Positions 17,255-27,186 of a DNA stretch of 64,000 nucleotides are shown here, piece by piece. Under the pieces are notes generated by a model. That model ran no database searches. It was given only the letters and a program-made list of their open reading frames with translations, and was not told the origin of the DNA. Position numbers and translations under genes: made by a program. Source of the stretch: Photobacterium sp. DA100 (GTDB lineage: Bacteria; Pseudomonadota; Gammaproteobacteria; Enterobacterales; Vibrionaceae); assembly GCF_029223585.1 (NCBI RefSeq), contig NZ_CP119423.1:3286001-3350000 (forward strand), written 5' to 3'. Every line of letters starts with the position of its first letter. Position 1 is the first letter of the stretch.

Positions 17255-19174
17255 CTACCCGGCCTCTTTTTCCGACATCGTCATGGTACAGTTTCGGCCT
17301 GCAGCCTTGGCCCGGTAGAGTGCCACATCGGCCAGTTCCACCAGCTTACCGTAGTCCTGGCTAGGTTTGGGAGTCAGTGTCGCGACCCCCAGACTCACGG
17401 TCAGTGTGGAGGCAATATCTGAGTAGCGGTGAGACAGCCCTTTCTCGGCCAATGCCCGGTGAATTTCTGTTGCAACCACCTGCCCGCCCTCGAGGCTGGT
17501 ATTAGGCAGCAGGAAGGCGAACTCCTCCCCGCCATAGCGGGCTACCTCGTCAGTTTCACGCTTGACCACACTGCGTAGCACCTTGGCCACTTCGCGCAAG
17601 GCAAAGTCACCCTGTTGGTGGCCGTAGTTGTCGTTGAATGCCTTGAAGTAGTCGATATCACACAAAATAAGAGTCAGCGGGTGCTGCTCGCGGATATGGC
17701 TATACCACATTTTCCGCAATTGCTCGTCGAAGCTGCGGCGGTTGGCAACCTTAGTCAGGCTATCGACGAAACTGAGTTCCTGCAGCTCCATGATGGCGTC
17801 GGCCAGTTGCTGCTCGGCCATCTTGCGCTCGGTCACGTCCCGGGCCATCATCAACACCCCGGTGGTACCATCCGTCGGATCCCGGTAGGGGGATTTGAGC
17901 ACCTCGTACCAAATCGGCGTGCCGTCCTCTAAAATGACGTAGTCATCGAGCTTTACGCTGATCCCTTGCTGGATAACCTGCTGGTCCGTCTGCCTAAATA
18001 TCTCCAACTTATCCGGCTCGAGTACATCGGCGGAAGATTTCCCCAACAAGGCGTGCTGGGTATAGCCGAGCGAGCGGGCAAACGGCTCGTTACACCCCAC
18101 ATAAACCCCGTGTTCATTATATAGGGCAATCGGATCCCGGCTGGCACTGAGAATGGTATCGAGCAGCGTATTACGCTGAGCCAGCTCCTGCTCGGTCACT
18201 TCCCGCTTTTCTATCTCGCTTTTGAGCACTTCCTGCATTTCGTGCCAGTCGGTTACATCATGGCTGATGCTGAGCGTACCGATCGCCTCACCGGTATCGC
18301 CGATTAATAAGTTGCAGTTGGTTTCCAGCAAACGACTGGAACCGTCCGGCGCCGTGGTCCAGGTATGGGCCGCGCTATTACCCAGCGAACCAATATCCTG
18401 CTCTCCGGTAATACCTTCTTCAACCCGCCCACGCCAGAAACGGTCAAACGCCTTGTTGGTCCCGATTAACTGGCCTGACTTGTCCTTGAAATACACCAGC
18501 TCGGACAGGGAATTGAGTACCTGCTGGAAAATCCGCTGCTCGTTCTCCAACTTCACCTGCTCGCCATGACAGGCACGCGGCGGGTCCATAAACAGCAGCC
18601 AGCACGATTGCCACTGACAGCGTATCGATAACCCCGACACCACCAGCGGGATCACCTTGCCGTTGTTTTGGGGCAGGGCCTCATCGACATCTTTGAAGGT
18701 TTTCAGGCCTGCAAATGGCCGCAAGAAATCACACAGCATCTTGCTGCTGAGCCCGTCGGGATAGAGGTACCTGTCATTGAGCTTACGCACGCCCAGCAGC
18801 TGGCGACAGGCTTTGTTGCCATATACCAGGTGGCCATCCTTCTTGCGGACAATCGCAACGGCGATAGGCATAACGCTGAGCTGAAGATGGAGGCGGCGAA
18901 AAGAGCCAACGTCGAGGTGGTGAAGCAGTACGCTCAGCAGTCCCCCGCCAATGGCCAGCAAGAGGATCAGGAGCGAAAGCAGCAAAGCCGGAGTTCCAAC
19001 ATGGAACCACTGGGAGACAGTCGAGGCCAATGTGGCCGGGGCGAAGAGCATCGCCCCCAACAATACCAGATAACGAGCCCCTACCCGCAGCAGGAGCCCC
19101 CCGTAACGGGCCAGTAAGGTGAGCAATGTAAGCAGTAGAGGACTACAAGATCGTTCCTGACAGGAAGTATGCAT
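17255..19174 (-). CDS. Membrane PAS-GGDEF diguanylate cyclase
   Basis: The 639-residue protein has two N-terminal hydrophobic segments (about 14-50 and 62-85), three PAS-like regions (about 95-195, 212-310, 335-450) and a C-terminal GGDEF domain (about 465-635). The active-site loop is GGEEF at 548-552, a functional variant, and an allosteric I-site RETD lies at 539-542, five residues ahead. It should therefore make cyclic di-GMP and be product-inhibited. It sits 130 bases upstream of arcB on the same strand, a pairing that suggests PAS sensing of redox or respiratory state. ATG 19174 lacks a clear ribosome site, so the start is uncertain. Confidence 0.9.
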   Translation of the reverse strand: MHTSCQERSCSPLLLTLLTLLARYGGLLLRVGARYLVLLGAMLFAPATLASTVSQWFHVGTPALLLSLLILLLAIGGGLLSVLLHHLDVGSFRRLHLQLSVMPIAVAIVRKKDGHLVYGNKACRQLLGVRKLNDRYLYPDGLSSKMLCDFLRPFAGLKTFKDVDEALPQNNGKVIPLVVSGLSIRCQWQSCWLLFMDPPRACHGEQVKLENEQRIFQQVLNSLSELVYFKDKSGQLIGTNKAFDRFWRGRVEEGITGEQDIGSLGNSAAHTWTTAPDGSSRLLETNCNLLIGDTGEAIGTLSISHDVTDWHEMQEVLKSEIEKREVTEQELAQRNTLLDTILSASRDPIALYNEHGVYVGCNEPFARSLGYTQHALLGKSSADVLEPDKLEIFRQTDQQVIQQGISVKLDDYVILEDGTPIWYEVLKSPYRDPTDGTTGVLMMARDVTERKMAEQQLADAIMELQELSFVDSLTKVANRRSFDEQLRKMWYSHIREQHPLTLILCDIDYFKAFNDNYGHQQGDFALREVAKVLRSVVKRETDEVARYGGEEFAFLLPNTSLEGGQVVATEIHRALAEKGLSHRYSDIASTLTVSLGVATLTPKPSQDYGKLVELADVALYRAKAAGRNCTMTMSEKEAG

Positions 19175-19251
19175 TGATATTAGTAATTGACGTCATTTTA
19201 CTCGTAATCTAACACACTTACCGTCCTAATCGCTAATGCAAGGCCCCTGCG

Positions 19252-20211
19252 TCAGCCGGCAGGTTTTGCCATCGCACGAGGGGTGGGTGGCGTGTACTCA
19301 AACGGCCTGCCCAGCACTGTCCCCTGGCCGCCAAGCTGGTCCAAATTTCGGCCAATTTCGGTCATCGCCAACCAGCGGTTTTCGCACCACTCAGGGGCTA
19401 GCAGAGTAGGTTTGCGCGCACTGGCCGATACCCTGTGGTAGACGACCTCCGGCGGGGTCAGGCGGATCATCTCCGCCGCAATACCGGTATAGTCTTCGAG
19501 GCTCAGCTCAGCCAGGCGGCCCGCTTTCCACGATAGGCCCATGATACTCCCCTCGACAATATGTAGCGGATGCAGCTTGATGCCATCGACGCCGGCCGCC
19601 ACCACCTTGCGCACTGTCTCGAGATTGTCCTCACGGGTATCGCCCGGCAGCCCGACTATCAAGTGGGCGCACACTTTCAGGCCAAGTGCCCTCGCCCGCT
19701 TGGCAATGGCCTCGTAACAGGCAAAATCATGGCCGCGATTAATGCGCTTGAGGGTTTTGTCATTGGCGGTCTGCAGGCCGAGCTCCAACCAAATTTCATA
19801 GCCTTGCTCACGGTAGCCCGCCAGCAGCTCTAATACCTCATCCGGTACACAGTCAGGCCGGGTGCCGACACAAAGGCCAACGATATCCGCCGCTTCCAAT
19901 GCCTCCTCATACATCACTTTGAGGGTCTGCACTTCGGCATAGGTACTGGTATAGGCCTGAAAGTAGGCAAGGTAGCGCTTGGCACGGTTGACCTCCCCGG
20001 CACGCTGCGCCAACTGCTCGGTGATGGGTTTGTGCTGCGCCTGCTCATCGGCAAAAGAGGCAACATTGCAAAACGTGCAGCCGCCACGGCCAATGGTGCC
20101 ATCACGGTTCGGGCAGCTAAAGCCACCATGCAACGTCAGTTTGTGCACTTTCTCTCCGTAGCGGCGCTGTAGGTCCTGGCCAAATGTATTCACGAGCTCA
20201 TGCAGCTGCAT
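19252..20211 (-). CDS. yhcC: Radical SAM protein YhcC (TIGR01212 type)
   Basis: The 319-residue protein carries the three cluster cysteines C33, C45 and C48 in FSCPNRDGTIGRGGCTFC, an unusual spacing shared by YhcC-type radical SAM proteins related to the Elp3 group. Other blocks include YFQAYTSTYAEV, GTRPDCVPDEV, LELGLQTAND and HLIVGLPGDT. The biochemical function of the family is not established. ATG 20211 follows GGTGA. It heads a same-strand group with the diguanylate cyclase (77-base gap) and arcB. Confidence 0.9.
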   Translation of the reverse strand: MQLHELVNTFGQDLQRRYGEKVHKLTLHGGFSCPNRDGTIGRGGCTFCNVASFADEQAQHKPITEQLAQRAGEVNRAKRYLAYFQAYTSTYAEVQTLKVMYEEALEAADIVGLCVGTRPDCVPDEVLELLAGYREQGYEIWLELGLQTANDKTLKRINRGHDFACYEAIAKRARALGLKVCAHLIVGLPGDTREDNLETVRKVVAAGVDGIKLHPLHIVEGSIMGLSWKAGRLAELSLEDYTGIAAEMIRLTPPEVVYHRVSASARKPTLLAPEWCENRWLAMTEIGRNLDQLGGQGTVLGRPFEYTPPTPRAMAKPAG

Positions 20212-20825
20212 CTTGTCACCTAGTCATTCAAGGGGTCGAAAAAGCGGCACAGATTAGCACCAACGGCACCGTCAAAAGTTGTGCAAAAACAAAAAAGGCG
20301 TTTTTTTCACCATTTATGGGCCGATAAAAGGAATGAAAATTAGCAACAACATCATTTTGTAATACTTTGGTCTAACCCCCTCCCAATTACCATACAAAAA
20401 GCAAGAGATAAGTACACCACTATGCACCCAGACCTTCATTTTCGAATAGATACGCACCTGAATTAGCAATTAATTCATTGCCATGCCGGGATGTTATGGA
20501 GATGGGATATTTTTTATTGGTAATTAATCAATCAAAATTGTAGGATAGTTACAGCTGTGTGCAATTTATGAACAATAAAAGTAACTAAACTTGGCAAATA
20601 TTTGGTGGTTTATGTTGCTTCCCCTCAAAACTGCAGCGCTTTTGCATACCAGAGCACAGGTGCTACAGAATGAAGTTTGCTATTGATTGACTACATCATC
20701 CCACAGCAAACCCATCCGAAACGGCCGGACAGGAGTCCCTCCAAGGCCCAGCAGGATGTATAAACAAAATTAGGGATAACTCAGGTGCCTGGATTGGTAC
20801 CTGTTGAAACTGGAAGGAAGTATCT
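20212..20825. other. yhcC/gltB divergent intergenic region
   Basis: This 614-base AT-rich gap separates yhcC from the first gltBD operon. I see no convincing gene. Near the gltB end, AGGTGCC / GGTACCT (about 20783-20803) can pair with one G-U wobble just before the ribosome site AAGGAAG. I tested the block near 20606-20622 as a sigma-54 promoter and it fails by one base of spacing. The size suggests an extended regulatory region for gltB. Confidence 0.45.
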
Positions 20826-23800
20826 ATGACAGATCAAGAGCTGAATGCTCAGGGACTTTATGTGCCTGAAATGGAGCACGATGCCTGCGGTATCGGCTTT
20901 GTGGCCCACCTGAAGAACCGTAAATCCCACGAAATTGTCACCCAAGCCCTTGATATGCTAGCTCGGATGGAACACCGTGGCGGCCAGGGTTGTGACCCGA
21001 GCAGTGGTGATGGTGCCGGTATATTGCTGCAAAAACCCCACGAATTCCTGTTGGAAGAAACCGTCAAGCTAGGGATCCGCCTGCCGTCGTTCGACCAATA
21101 CGGCGTAGGTGTGGTGCTGTTCCCCAAAGACGAACACAAACGTCAGCAATGCCGTGACATCCTCGAGCGCAATGCCAAACGACTAGACCTTGAAGTCATT
21201 GGCTACCGGGTGCTGCCGGTAGACAACTCAATGATTGGTGTCGATCCGCTCAGTACCGAGCCCCAGTTTGAGCACGTCTTTATTACCGGCGGCGCCAGCA
21301 TGGATCCGGCCGAGCTCGAACGTAAGCTATACGTACTGCGTAACTACACCGTTCGCGTCTGCCTGGAAAGCATCTCCAACATCGGTGATGACTTCTATAT
21401 TAACTCCCTGTCATACAAGACATTGGTGTACAAGGGCCAGCTAACGACTGAACAGGTCCCCCAGTACTTCCTTGATCTACAGAACCCGTCGATGGTAACG
21501 GCACTGGCGTTGGTCCACTCCCGCTTCTCGACCAACACCTTCCCCAAATGGCGCTTGGCCCAGCCTTTCCGTTACATCGCCCACAACGGTGAGATCAACA
21601 CCGTGCGCGGTAACCTGAACTGGATGAAGGCCCGTGAAGCCATCCTTGAGTCGGAACTGTTCAGCCAGCAGGAAATCGATATGCTGCTGCCTATCTGTCA
21701 GGAAGGCAGTTCAGATTCATCCAACTTCGATATGGCATTGGAGCTGCTGGTGCTGTCGGGCCGAAGCCTGCCGCATGCACTGATGATGCTGATCCCTGAA
21801 GCTTGGCAAGAAAACAAAAACATGGATCCGAAGCGCCGTGCTTTCTACCAGTACCATGCCAACGTCATGGAACCTTGGGACGGCCCGGCCTCAGTCTGTT
21901 TCACCGACGGTGTCCAGGTGGGTGCCACCCTTGACCGTAACGGCCTGCGCCCATCGCGCTACACCGTGACCAAGGATGACTTCCTGGTCATGGCTTCGGA
22001 ATCCGGTGTGGTTGAAATCGAACCGGAGAACGTCCAGTTCCGTGGCCGCCTGCAGCCTGGCCGTATCTTTGTTGCCGACCTTGAACAAGGCCGCATTATC
22101 TCTGACGAAGAAGTCAAAGACACGATTGCCTCAGCCCAGCCTTATGAGCAGTGGGTCAAGGACAACCTGCTGACATTGAAGAGCCTGCCTGAAGCGGACA
22201 ACATGCACCACCAGCCAACGCCTGAGCGTCTGCTGCACCATCAGCAAGCCTTCGGCATGAGCTCGGAAGAAGTCAACGACATCATTGTGCCGCTGGCGAA
22301 AACAGGTTACGAGCCGCTCAGCGCCATGGGTGCCGACTGGCCGCTGGCTGTGCTGTCGCACCAGTCACAACACCTGTCGAACTACTTCAAGCAGCTGTTT
22401 GCCCAGGTCACCAACCCGCCGATCGACCCGATCCGCGAGCGTATGGTGATGTCACTCAATACCTACCTGGGTAAAGACCACAACCTGCTGACCGAAACCC
22501 CTGAGCACTGCCGGAAGGTTGAAATCGAATCTCCGGTGCTGAGCAACGCCGAGCTGGAAAAACTGCGGGCCATCGATAACGAGCACCTGCAGGCCAAGAC
22601 GCTGGATATCGTGTTCCGCGCCAGCGGCGAAGACGGCAAGCTAGAACGAGCGCTGAAGCGTATCTGCCAGTACTCGGAAGATGCGGTTATCGACGGCTAC
22701 TCGATCATTATCCTTACCGACCGTGCGGTAAACTCCAACCATGCCGCTATCCCAGCAATGCTGTCCGTCGGTGCGGTTCACCACCACCTGATCCGCAAAG
22801 GCCTGCGTGCCAAGTGTGACATCGTGGTTGAAACCGGTGATGCCCGCGAAACCCACCACTTTGCAACTCTTGTAGGCTATGGTGCCAATGCGGTTAACCC
22901 ATACCTGGTCACCGAGACCATTGTTGACCTGCAGCGCAAGCGCAAGCTGGATCCAGAAGTTCCGACCGAAGAGTTGTTCAACAACTACCGCAAGGGTGTG
23001 AACGGCGGCCTGCTGAAGATCTTCTCCAAGATGGGGATCTCAACCCTGCAGTCTTACCACGGCGCCCAAATCTTCGAAGCGCTAGGGATCAGCAAGTCAG
23101 TGGTCGATAAGTACTTCACCGGTACGGTTTCCCGTATCCAGGGCCTGACCATCGATGACATTGCCAAGGAAGTATTGATCCGTCACCGCCTGGGCTACCC
23201 TACGCGCGAAGTACCAATTCAGATGCTGGATGTCGGTGGCGTTTACCAGTGGAAACAGCGTGGTGAAAAACACCTGTTTAACCCAGAAACTATCTCGCTG
23301 CTGCAGCAATCTACCCGTAACAAGGACTTTGCCCAGTTCAAAGCGTACGCCAACGCCGTTGATGCCCAGGGCGATAACGCAGCGACCCTGCGTAGCCAGC
23401 TTGAGTTCATCAAGAACCCTGCAGGCTCTATCCCGCTGGCAGAGGTTGAGCCAATCGAGAGCATCCTCAAGCGTTTTGCGACCGGTGCAATGAGCTTCGG
23501 CTCCATCTCTTACGAAGCCCACTCGACGCTTGCTGTAGCGATGAACCGTATCGGCGCTAAATCCAACTCAGGTGAGGGTGGTGAAGACCCGGCCCGTTTT
23601 GAGAAGAAAGATAACGGTGACTGGGAACGCTCTGCGATCAAGCAGGTCGCATCTGGCCGCTTCGGTGTAACCTCCTACTATCTGACCAACTCTGATGAAA
23701 TTCAGATCAAGATGGCACAGGGTGCCAAGCCGGGTGAAGGTGGTCAGCTACCGGGCGATAAGGTCGATGACTGGATCGGGGCAACCCGTCACTCCACCCC

Positions 23801-25373
23801 GGGCGTCGGTTTGATCTCGCCACCGCCACACCACGATATTTACTCTATCGAGGATTTGGCACAGCTGATCTACGATCTGAAGAACGCCAACCGCGCCGGC
23901 CGCGTCAACGTCAAACTGGTATCGGAAGCCGGTGTCGGTACGATTGCCTCCGGTGTTGCCAAAGCGAAAGCGGATGTTGTGCTTATCGCAGGTTTCGACG
24001 GTGGTACTGGTGCATCACCAATGTCGTCTATCCGCCACACCGGTCTACCGTGGGAGCTTGGCTTGGCTGAAACCCACCAGACCCTGCTGAAGAACGGCCT
24101 GCGTAACCGTATCGTGGTCCAGACTGACGGTCAGATGAAGACCCCGCGTGACCTTGCCGTCGCCACCTTGCTAGGTGCTGAAGAGTGGGGCGTCGCAACC
24201 GCAGCCTTGGTGGTTGAAGGTTGTATCATGATGCGTAAGTGTCACAAGAACACTTGCCCAGTAGGTATCGCGACCCAGAACAAGACCCTGCGTGAGCGTT
24301 TCGACGGCCGCGTAGAAGATGTTGTGACCTTCTTCCAATACATGGCTGAAGGCCTACGTGAAATCATGGCAGAGCTGGGCTTCCGCAGCGTCGACGAAAT
24401 GGTTGGCCAATCACACAAACTGAAAATCCGTGACAACATCGGCCACTGGAAGTACAAGAACCTGGATCTGAGCCCGGTACTGTACATCGAGCCTGCCCGT
24501 GACGAAGACGGTGTGTATAACCAGCGAGAGCAGAACCACAACCTCGAAGAGGTACTGGATCGCAAACTGATTGAAGCGGCGGCCCCGGCCCTGTACGAGG
24601 GCAAGCAGGTGGATACCGAGTTTGACATCATCAACACCGACCGCAGTGCCGGTACCATGTTGTCGAACGAAATCTCCAAGATTTACAAAGACAAGGGCTT
24701 GCCGCAGCCAATGAACGTTAAGTTCACGGGTTCTGCCGGCCAGAGCTTCGGTGCCTTCCTGGCCAAGAACGTCAAGTTCGAAGTCGAAGGCGATGCCAAC
24801 GACTACTGGGGCAAGGGCCTGTCGGGCGGTACGCTGGTACTCTACCCAGATGCCAAATCTGACATCATCCCGGAAGACAACATCGTGGTCGGTAACGTCT
24901 GTTTCTACGGTGCAACATCGGGGGAGTCCTACATCCGCGGTATGGCGGGCGAGCGCTTCTGTGTCCGTAACTCGGGCGCCAAGGTAGTGGTTGAAGGCGT
25001 CGGAGACCACGGTTGTGAATACATGACAGGCGGGGTGGCCGTTATTCTGGGTCAAACGGGCCGTAACTTCGCAGCCGGAATGAGTGGCGGCGTGGCTTAT
25101 GTTTGGGATCAGTTCGAAGACTTCGACACCAAGCTCAACCCTGAGCTGGTCGACCTCGACCCAATCGAGCAGGAAGACAAAGATCTGCTGCACGATATGC
25201 TGACCAAGCACGTCGAGCTTACTGGCAGTACGGTCGCGGAAACCTTCCTGTCTAACTTCGAGGCCAACCTCGAGAAGATGGTGAAAGTAATGCCAAGGGA
25301 TTACAAGGCAGTACTTCAGAAGCGCAAGGCAGAAGCACAAAACAAGGAAGAGTTGGAGGCCGTCAATGGGTAA
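20826..25373 (+). CDS. gltB: Glutamate synthase (NADPH) large subunit, first locus
   Basis: The large GOGAT subunit takes ammonia from glutamine and makes glutamate from 2-oxoglutarate. The 1515 residues comprise an Ntn-type amidotransferase domain whose nucleophile C21 (EMEHDACGIGF) follows a 20-residue propeptide, a central domain, the FMN-binding synthase domain (FGGTGASP-type loop as GFDGGTGASPMSSIRHTG), a 3Fe-4S motif CHKNTCPVGIATQ, and a GXGXG beta-helix (GEGGQ, GVGDHGCEYMTGG). It differs clearly from the second copy at 27187 and from E. coli GltB. Codons are of the preferred type (CGT, GGT), suggesting high expression. It overlaps gltD by 8 bases. Confidence 0.96.
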   Translation: MTDQELNAQGLYVPEMEHDACGIGFVAHLKNRKSHEIVTQALDMLARMEHRGGQGCDPSSGDGAGILLQKPHEFLLEETVKLGIRLPSFDQYGVGVVLFPKDEHKRQQCRDILERNAKRLDLEVIGYRVLPVDNSMIGVDPLSTEPQFEHVFITGGASMDPAELERKLYVLRNYTVRVCLESISNIGDDFYINSLSYKTLVYKGQLTTEQVPQYFLDLQNPSMVTALALVHSRFSTNTFPKWRLAQPFRYIAHNGEINTVRGNLNWMKAREAILESELFSQQEIDMLLPICQEGSSDSSNFDMALELLVLSGRSLPHALMMLIPEAWQENKNMDPKRRAFYQYHANVMEPWDGPASVCFTDGVQVGATLDRNGLRPSRYTVTKDDFLVMASESGVVEIEPENVQFRGRLQPGRIFVADLEQGRIISDEEVKDTIASAQPYEQWVKDNLLTLKSLPEADNMHHQPTPERLLHHQQAFGMSSEEVNDIIVPLAKTGYEPLSAMGADWPLAVLSHQSQHLSNYFKQLFAQVTNPPIDPIRERMVMSLNTYLGKDHNLLTETPEHCRKVEIESPVLSNAELEKLRAIDNEHLQAKTLDIVFRASGEDGKLERALKRICQYSEDAVIDGYSIIILTDRAVNSNHAAIPAMLSVGAVHHHLIRKGLRAKCDIVVETGDARETHHFATLVGYGANAVNPYLVTETIVDLQRKRKLDPEVPTEELFNNYRKGVNGGLLKIFSKMGISTLQSYHGAQIFEALGISKSVVDKYFTGTVSRIQGLTIDDIAKEVLIRHRLGYPTREVPIQMLDVGGVYQWKQRGEKHLFNPETISLLQQSTRNKDFAQFKAYANAVDAQGDNAATLRSQLEFIKNPAGSIPLAEVEPIESILKRFATGAMSFGSISYEAHSTLAVAMNRIGAKSNSGEGGEDPARFEKKDNGDWERSAIKQVASGRFGVTSYYLTNSDEIQIKMAQGAKPGEGGQLPGDKVDDWIGATRHSTPGVGLISPPPHHDIYSIEDLAQLIYDLKNANRAGRVNVKLVSEAGVGTIASGVAKAKADVVLIAGFDGGTGASPMSSIRHTGLPWELGLAETHQTLLKNGLRNRIVVQTDGQMKTPRDLAVATLLGAEEWGVATAALVVEGCIMMRKCHKNTCPVGIATQNKTLRERFDGRVEDVVTFFQYMAEGLREIMAELGFRSVDEMVGQSHKLKIRDNIGHWKYKNLDLSPVLYIEPARDEDGVYNQREQNHNLEEVLDRKLIEAAAPALYEGKQVDTEFDIINTDRSAGTMLSNEISKIYKDKGLPQPMNVKFTGSAGQSFGAFLAKNVKFEVEGDANDYWGKGLSGGTLVLYPDAKSDIIPEDNIVVGNVCFYGATSGESYIRGMAGERFCVRNSGAKVVVEGVGDHGCEYMTGGVAVILGQTGRNFAAGMSGGVAYVWDQFEDFDTKLNPELVDLDPIEQEDKDLLHDMLTKHVELTGSTVAETFLSNFEANLEKMVKVMPRDYKAVLQKRKAEAQNKEELEAVNG

Positions 25374-26838
25374 GCCTACTGGATTTTTAGAGTTTGGCCG
25401 CGAGCTGCCAAAGAAGCTGGATCCGAGTGTCCGTATCCAGGACAACAAGGAGTTTGTTCTCAACGAGGAGTTCGGTGACAAGATCAACACGCAGGCCTCG
25501 CGCTGTATGGACTGCGGTGTTCCTTTCTGCCACAACTCCTGCCCGATCGGTAACATCATCCCGGAGTTCAATGACGCGGTGTACCGTGACAGCTGGGAAG
25601 AGGCGTGGCACATCCTGAGCTCGACCAACAACTTCCCGGAATTCACCGGCCGTGTGTGCCCGGCCCCTTGTGAGAGTGGCTGTGTACTGGGGATCAATCA
25701 AGACCCAATCACGATTTGTAATATCGAGAAGACCATTGTCGAGACGGCGTACCGCGAAGGATACGCCAAACCGAAGACACCACGTTCGCGTACCGGTAAA
25801 ACGGTCGCCATCATCGGCTCGGGCCCGGCGGGCCTGGCTGCAGCCGAGCAACTCAACAGTGCCGGTCACTGTGTGACAGTGTTCGAGCGCGATGAGAAAG
25901 TCGGTGGTTTGCTGCGTTTCGGGATCCCGGATTTCAAGCTGGGCATGGACATTATCGATCGCAAGATCAACCTGATGGCCGATGCCGGGATCAAGTTCGA
26001 AGTGAACGCCCATGTTGGTGTCGACGTCAACGCCCAACAGCTACGCCAGGACTTTGATGTCGTCTTGCTGACCGGTGGTTCGACGGTCCCGCGCGATCTG
26101 CCAATCCCAGGCCGTGAACTCAAAGGCGTGCATTTCGCCATGGAGTTCCTTGCCCAGAACAACCGTCGTGCCAACGACATGGATCTAAAGACCGAAGCGA
26201 TCCACGCCAAAGGCAAGCATGTAGTGGTGATCGGTGGTGGTGATACCGGCTCTGACTGTGTGGGTACATCCAACCGCCACGGTGCAGAGAGCATTACCCA
26301 GGTTGAGATCATGCCGATCCCGCCTGAGAAGCGCCCAGCCAACCAGCCATGGCCTTCTTACCCGATGATCATGAAAACCTCGACCTCCCACGAGGAAGGC
26401 TGTGAACGTCACTGGAATATCCTAACCAAGGAGTTCATTGGCGATGAAGCGGGTAATGTCAAAGCACTGCGTATTGCTGACATCCAGTGGGAAGAGGCAA
26501 AAGCGGGTGAGCGCCCAGGCTTTACCGAAGTGGCAGGCTCGGAGCGTATCATTCCGTGTGATATGGCGTTTCTGGCGATGGGCTTCCTGCATCCAGAGCC
26601 AACAGGCGTGCTGGCCCAGCTGGATATCAAGCTTGATGACCGTGGCAACGTCGCAACACAAGGGTTTGCCACCAACCAGCAAGGCGTCTTTGCTGCCGGC
26701 GATATGCGTACTGGCCAATCACTGGTGGTTCGCTGTATCAACGAAGGCCGCGAGTGTGCCCGGGAAATCGATGCCTACCTGATGGGGAACAGCAACCTTG
26801 AAGCCAAGGCTGATTCGCTGATGCTATCAAATGGCTAA
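25366..26838 (+). CDS. gltD: Glutamate synthase small subunit, first locus
   Basis: The small GOGAT subunit passes electrons from NADPH through FAD and two 4Fe-4S clusters to GltB. The 490 residues show the N-terminal cysteine motifs CMDCGVPFCHNSCPIGN and CPAPCESGCVLG, the FAD Rossmann loop IIGSGPAGLAAAEQL (about 147) and the NADPH loop VIGGGDTGSDC. ATG 25366 lies inside the end of gltB (8-base overlap), with GGAGG as ribosome site. The protein is longer than, and only distantly similar to, the second copy at 31663. A terminator follows. Confidence 0.96.
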   Translation: MGKPTGFLEFGRELPKKLDPSVRIQDNKEFVLNEEFGDKINTQASRCMDCGVPFCHNSCPIGNIIPEFNDAVYRDSWEEAWHILSSTNNFPEFTGRVCPAPCESGCVLGINQDPITICNIEKTIVETAYREGYAKPKTPRSRTGKTVAIIGSGPAGLAAAEQLNSAGHCVTVFERDEKVGGLLRFGIPDFKLGMDIIDRKINLMADAGIKFEVNAHVGVDVNAQQLRQDFDVVLLTGGSTVPRDLPIPGRELKGVHFAMEFLAQNNRRANDMDLKTEAIHAKGKHVVVIGGGDTGSDCVGTSNRHGAESITQVEIMPIPPEKRPANQPWPSYPMIMKTSTSHEEGCERHWNILTKEFIGDEAGNVKALRIADIQWEEAKAGERPGFTEVAGSERIIPCDMAFLAMGFLHPEPTGVLAQLDIKLDDRGNVATQGFATNQQGVFAAGDMRTGQSLVVRCINEGRECAREIDAYLMGNSNLEAKADSLMLSNG

Positions 26839-26876
26839 GTGGCCACTCCCCCGTTCATCTCGGTAGACTGAATCCA

Positions 26877-26901
26877 AACCGGCCGTAACGGCCGGTTTTT
26901 T
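26877..26901 (+). terminator. Terminator of the first gltBD operon
   Basis: AACCGGCC / GGCCGGTT with a 5-base loop and a six-T run, 38 bases after the gltD stop codon. Confidence 0.9.
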
Positions 26902-27004
26902 CTTTCCTCCAAGCCCTGACCGCCATAATTATTCACTGCTACCCAGCCCTATTTCGCTGCATTATCCGTGCCCACTCCTGATGTTAATTTATTGTTTATA
27001 GTTT

Positions 27005-27069
27005 GACCTTTCTGTAAATAGCCGTTAACTTGAAAGGTCGCTGGAAGCAAATAGGTACCTTTAGCGACC
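27005..27069 (+). promoter_or_regulatory. Overlapping alternative hairpins in the gltB2 leader
   Basis: GACCTTTC (27005-27012) is the exact complement of GAAAGGTC (27032-27039). GGTCGCT (27036-27042) is the exact complement of AGCGACC (27063-27069). The two pairings share bases 27036-27039, so they exclude one another, as in attenuators or riboswitches. Alternatively the left repeat may be a protein-binding operator. Confidence 0.4.
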
Positions 27070-27186
27070 ACCCGACAATCAAAAAGCAACAACCTGGGAG
27101 GCGCAAAGGCTGTCATCGATGGTCAGGAAGACCGTCAAAAAATGCAGTATTTCTGCTTATTCAGGCAGAAGCTAGGGAGAGTTGCA

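Larger units (their letters stand above)
26839..27186 (+). other. Leader region upstream of the second gltB
   Basis: After the first operon's terminator this 348-base gap holds two inverted repeats that share a segment: GACCTTTC/GAAAGGTC and GGTCGCT/AGCGACC cannot both form. A third hairpin, TTCTGC/GCAGAA (27151-27170), lies just before the AGGGAG ribosome site. No gene is evident. The arrangement looks like a regulated leader. Confidence 0.5.

Noticed and set aside
20606..20622. Sigma-54 promoter ahead of the first gltB (TGG...TTGC)
   Set aside because: The GG and GC elements are 11 bases apart rather than 10, and the -24 element is poor.
24411..25697. Long minus-strand open frame opposite the gltB/gltD junction (428 codons)
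   Set aside because: It is the antisense shadow of two conserved genes, with no family resemblance; high-GC third positions on the sense strand produce such frames.
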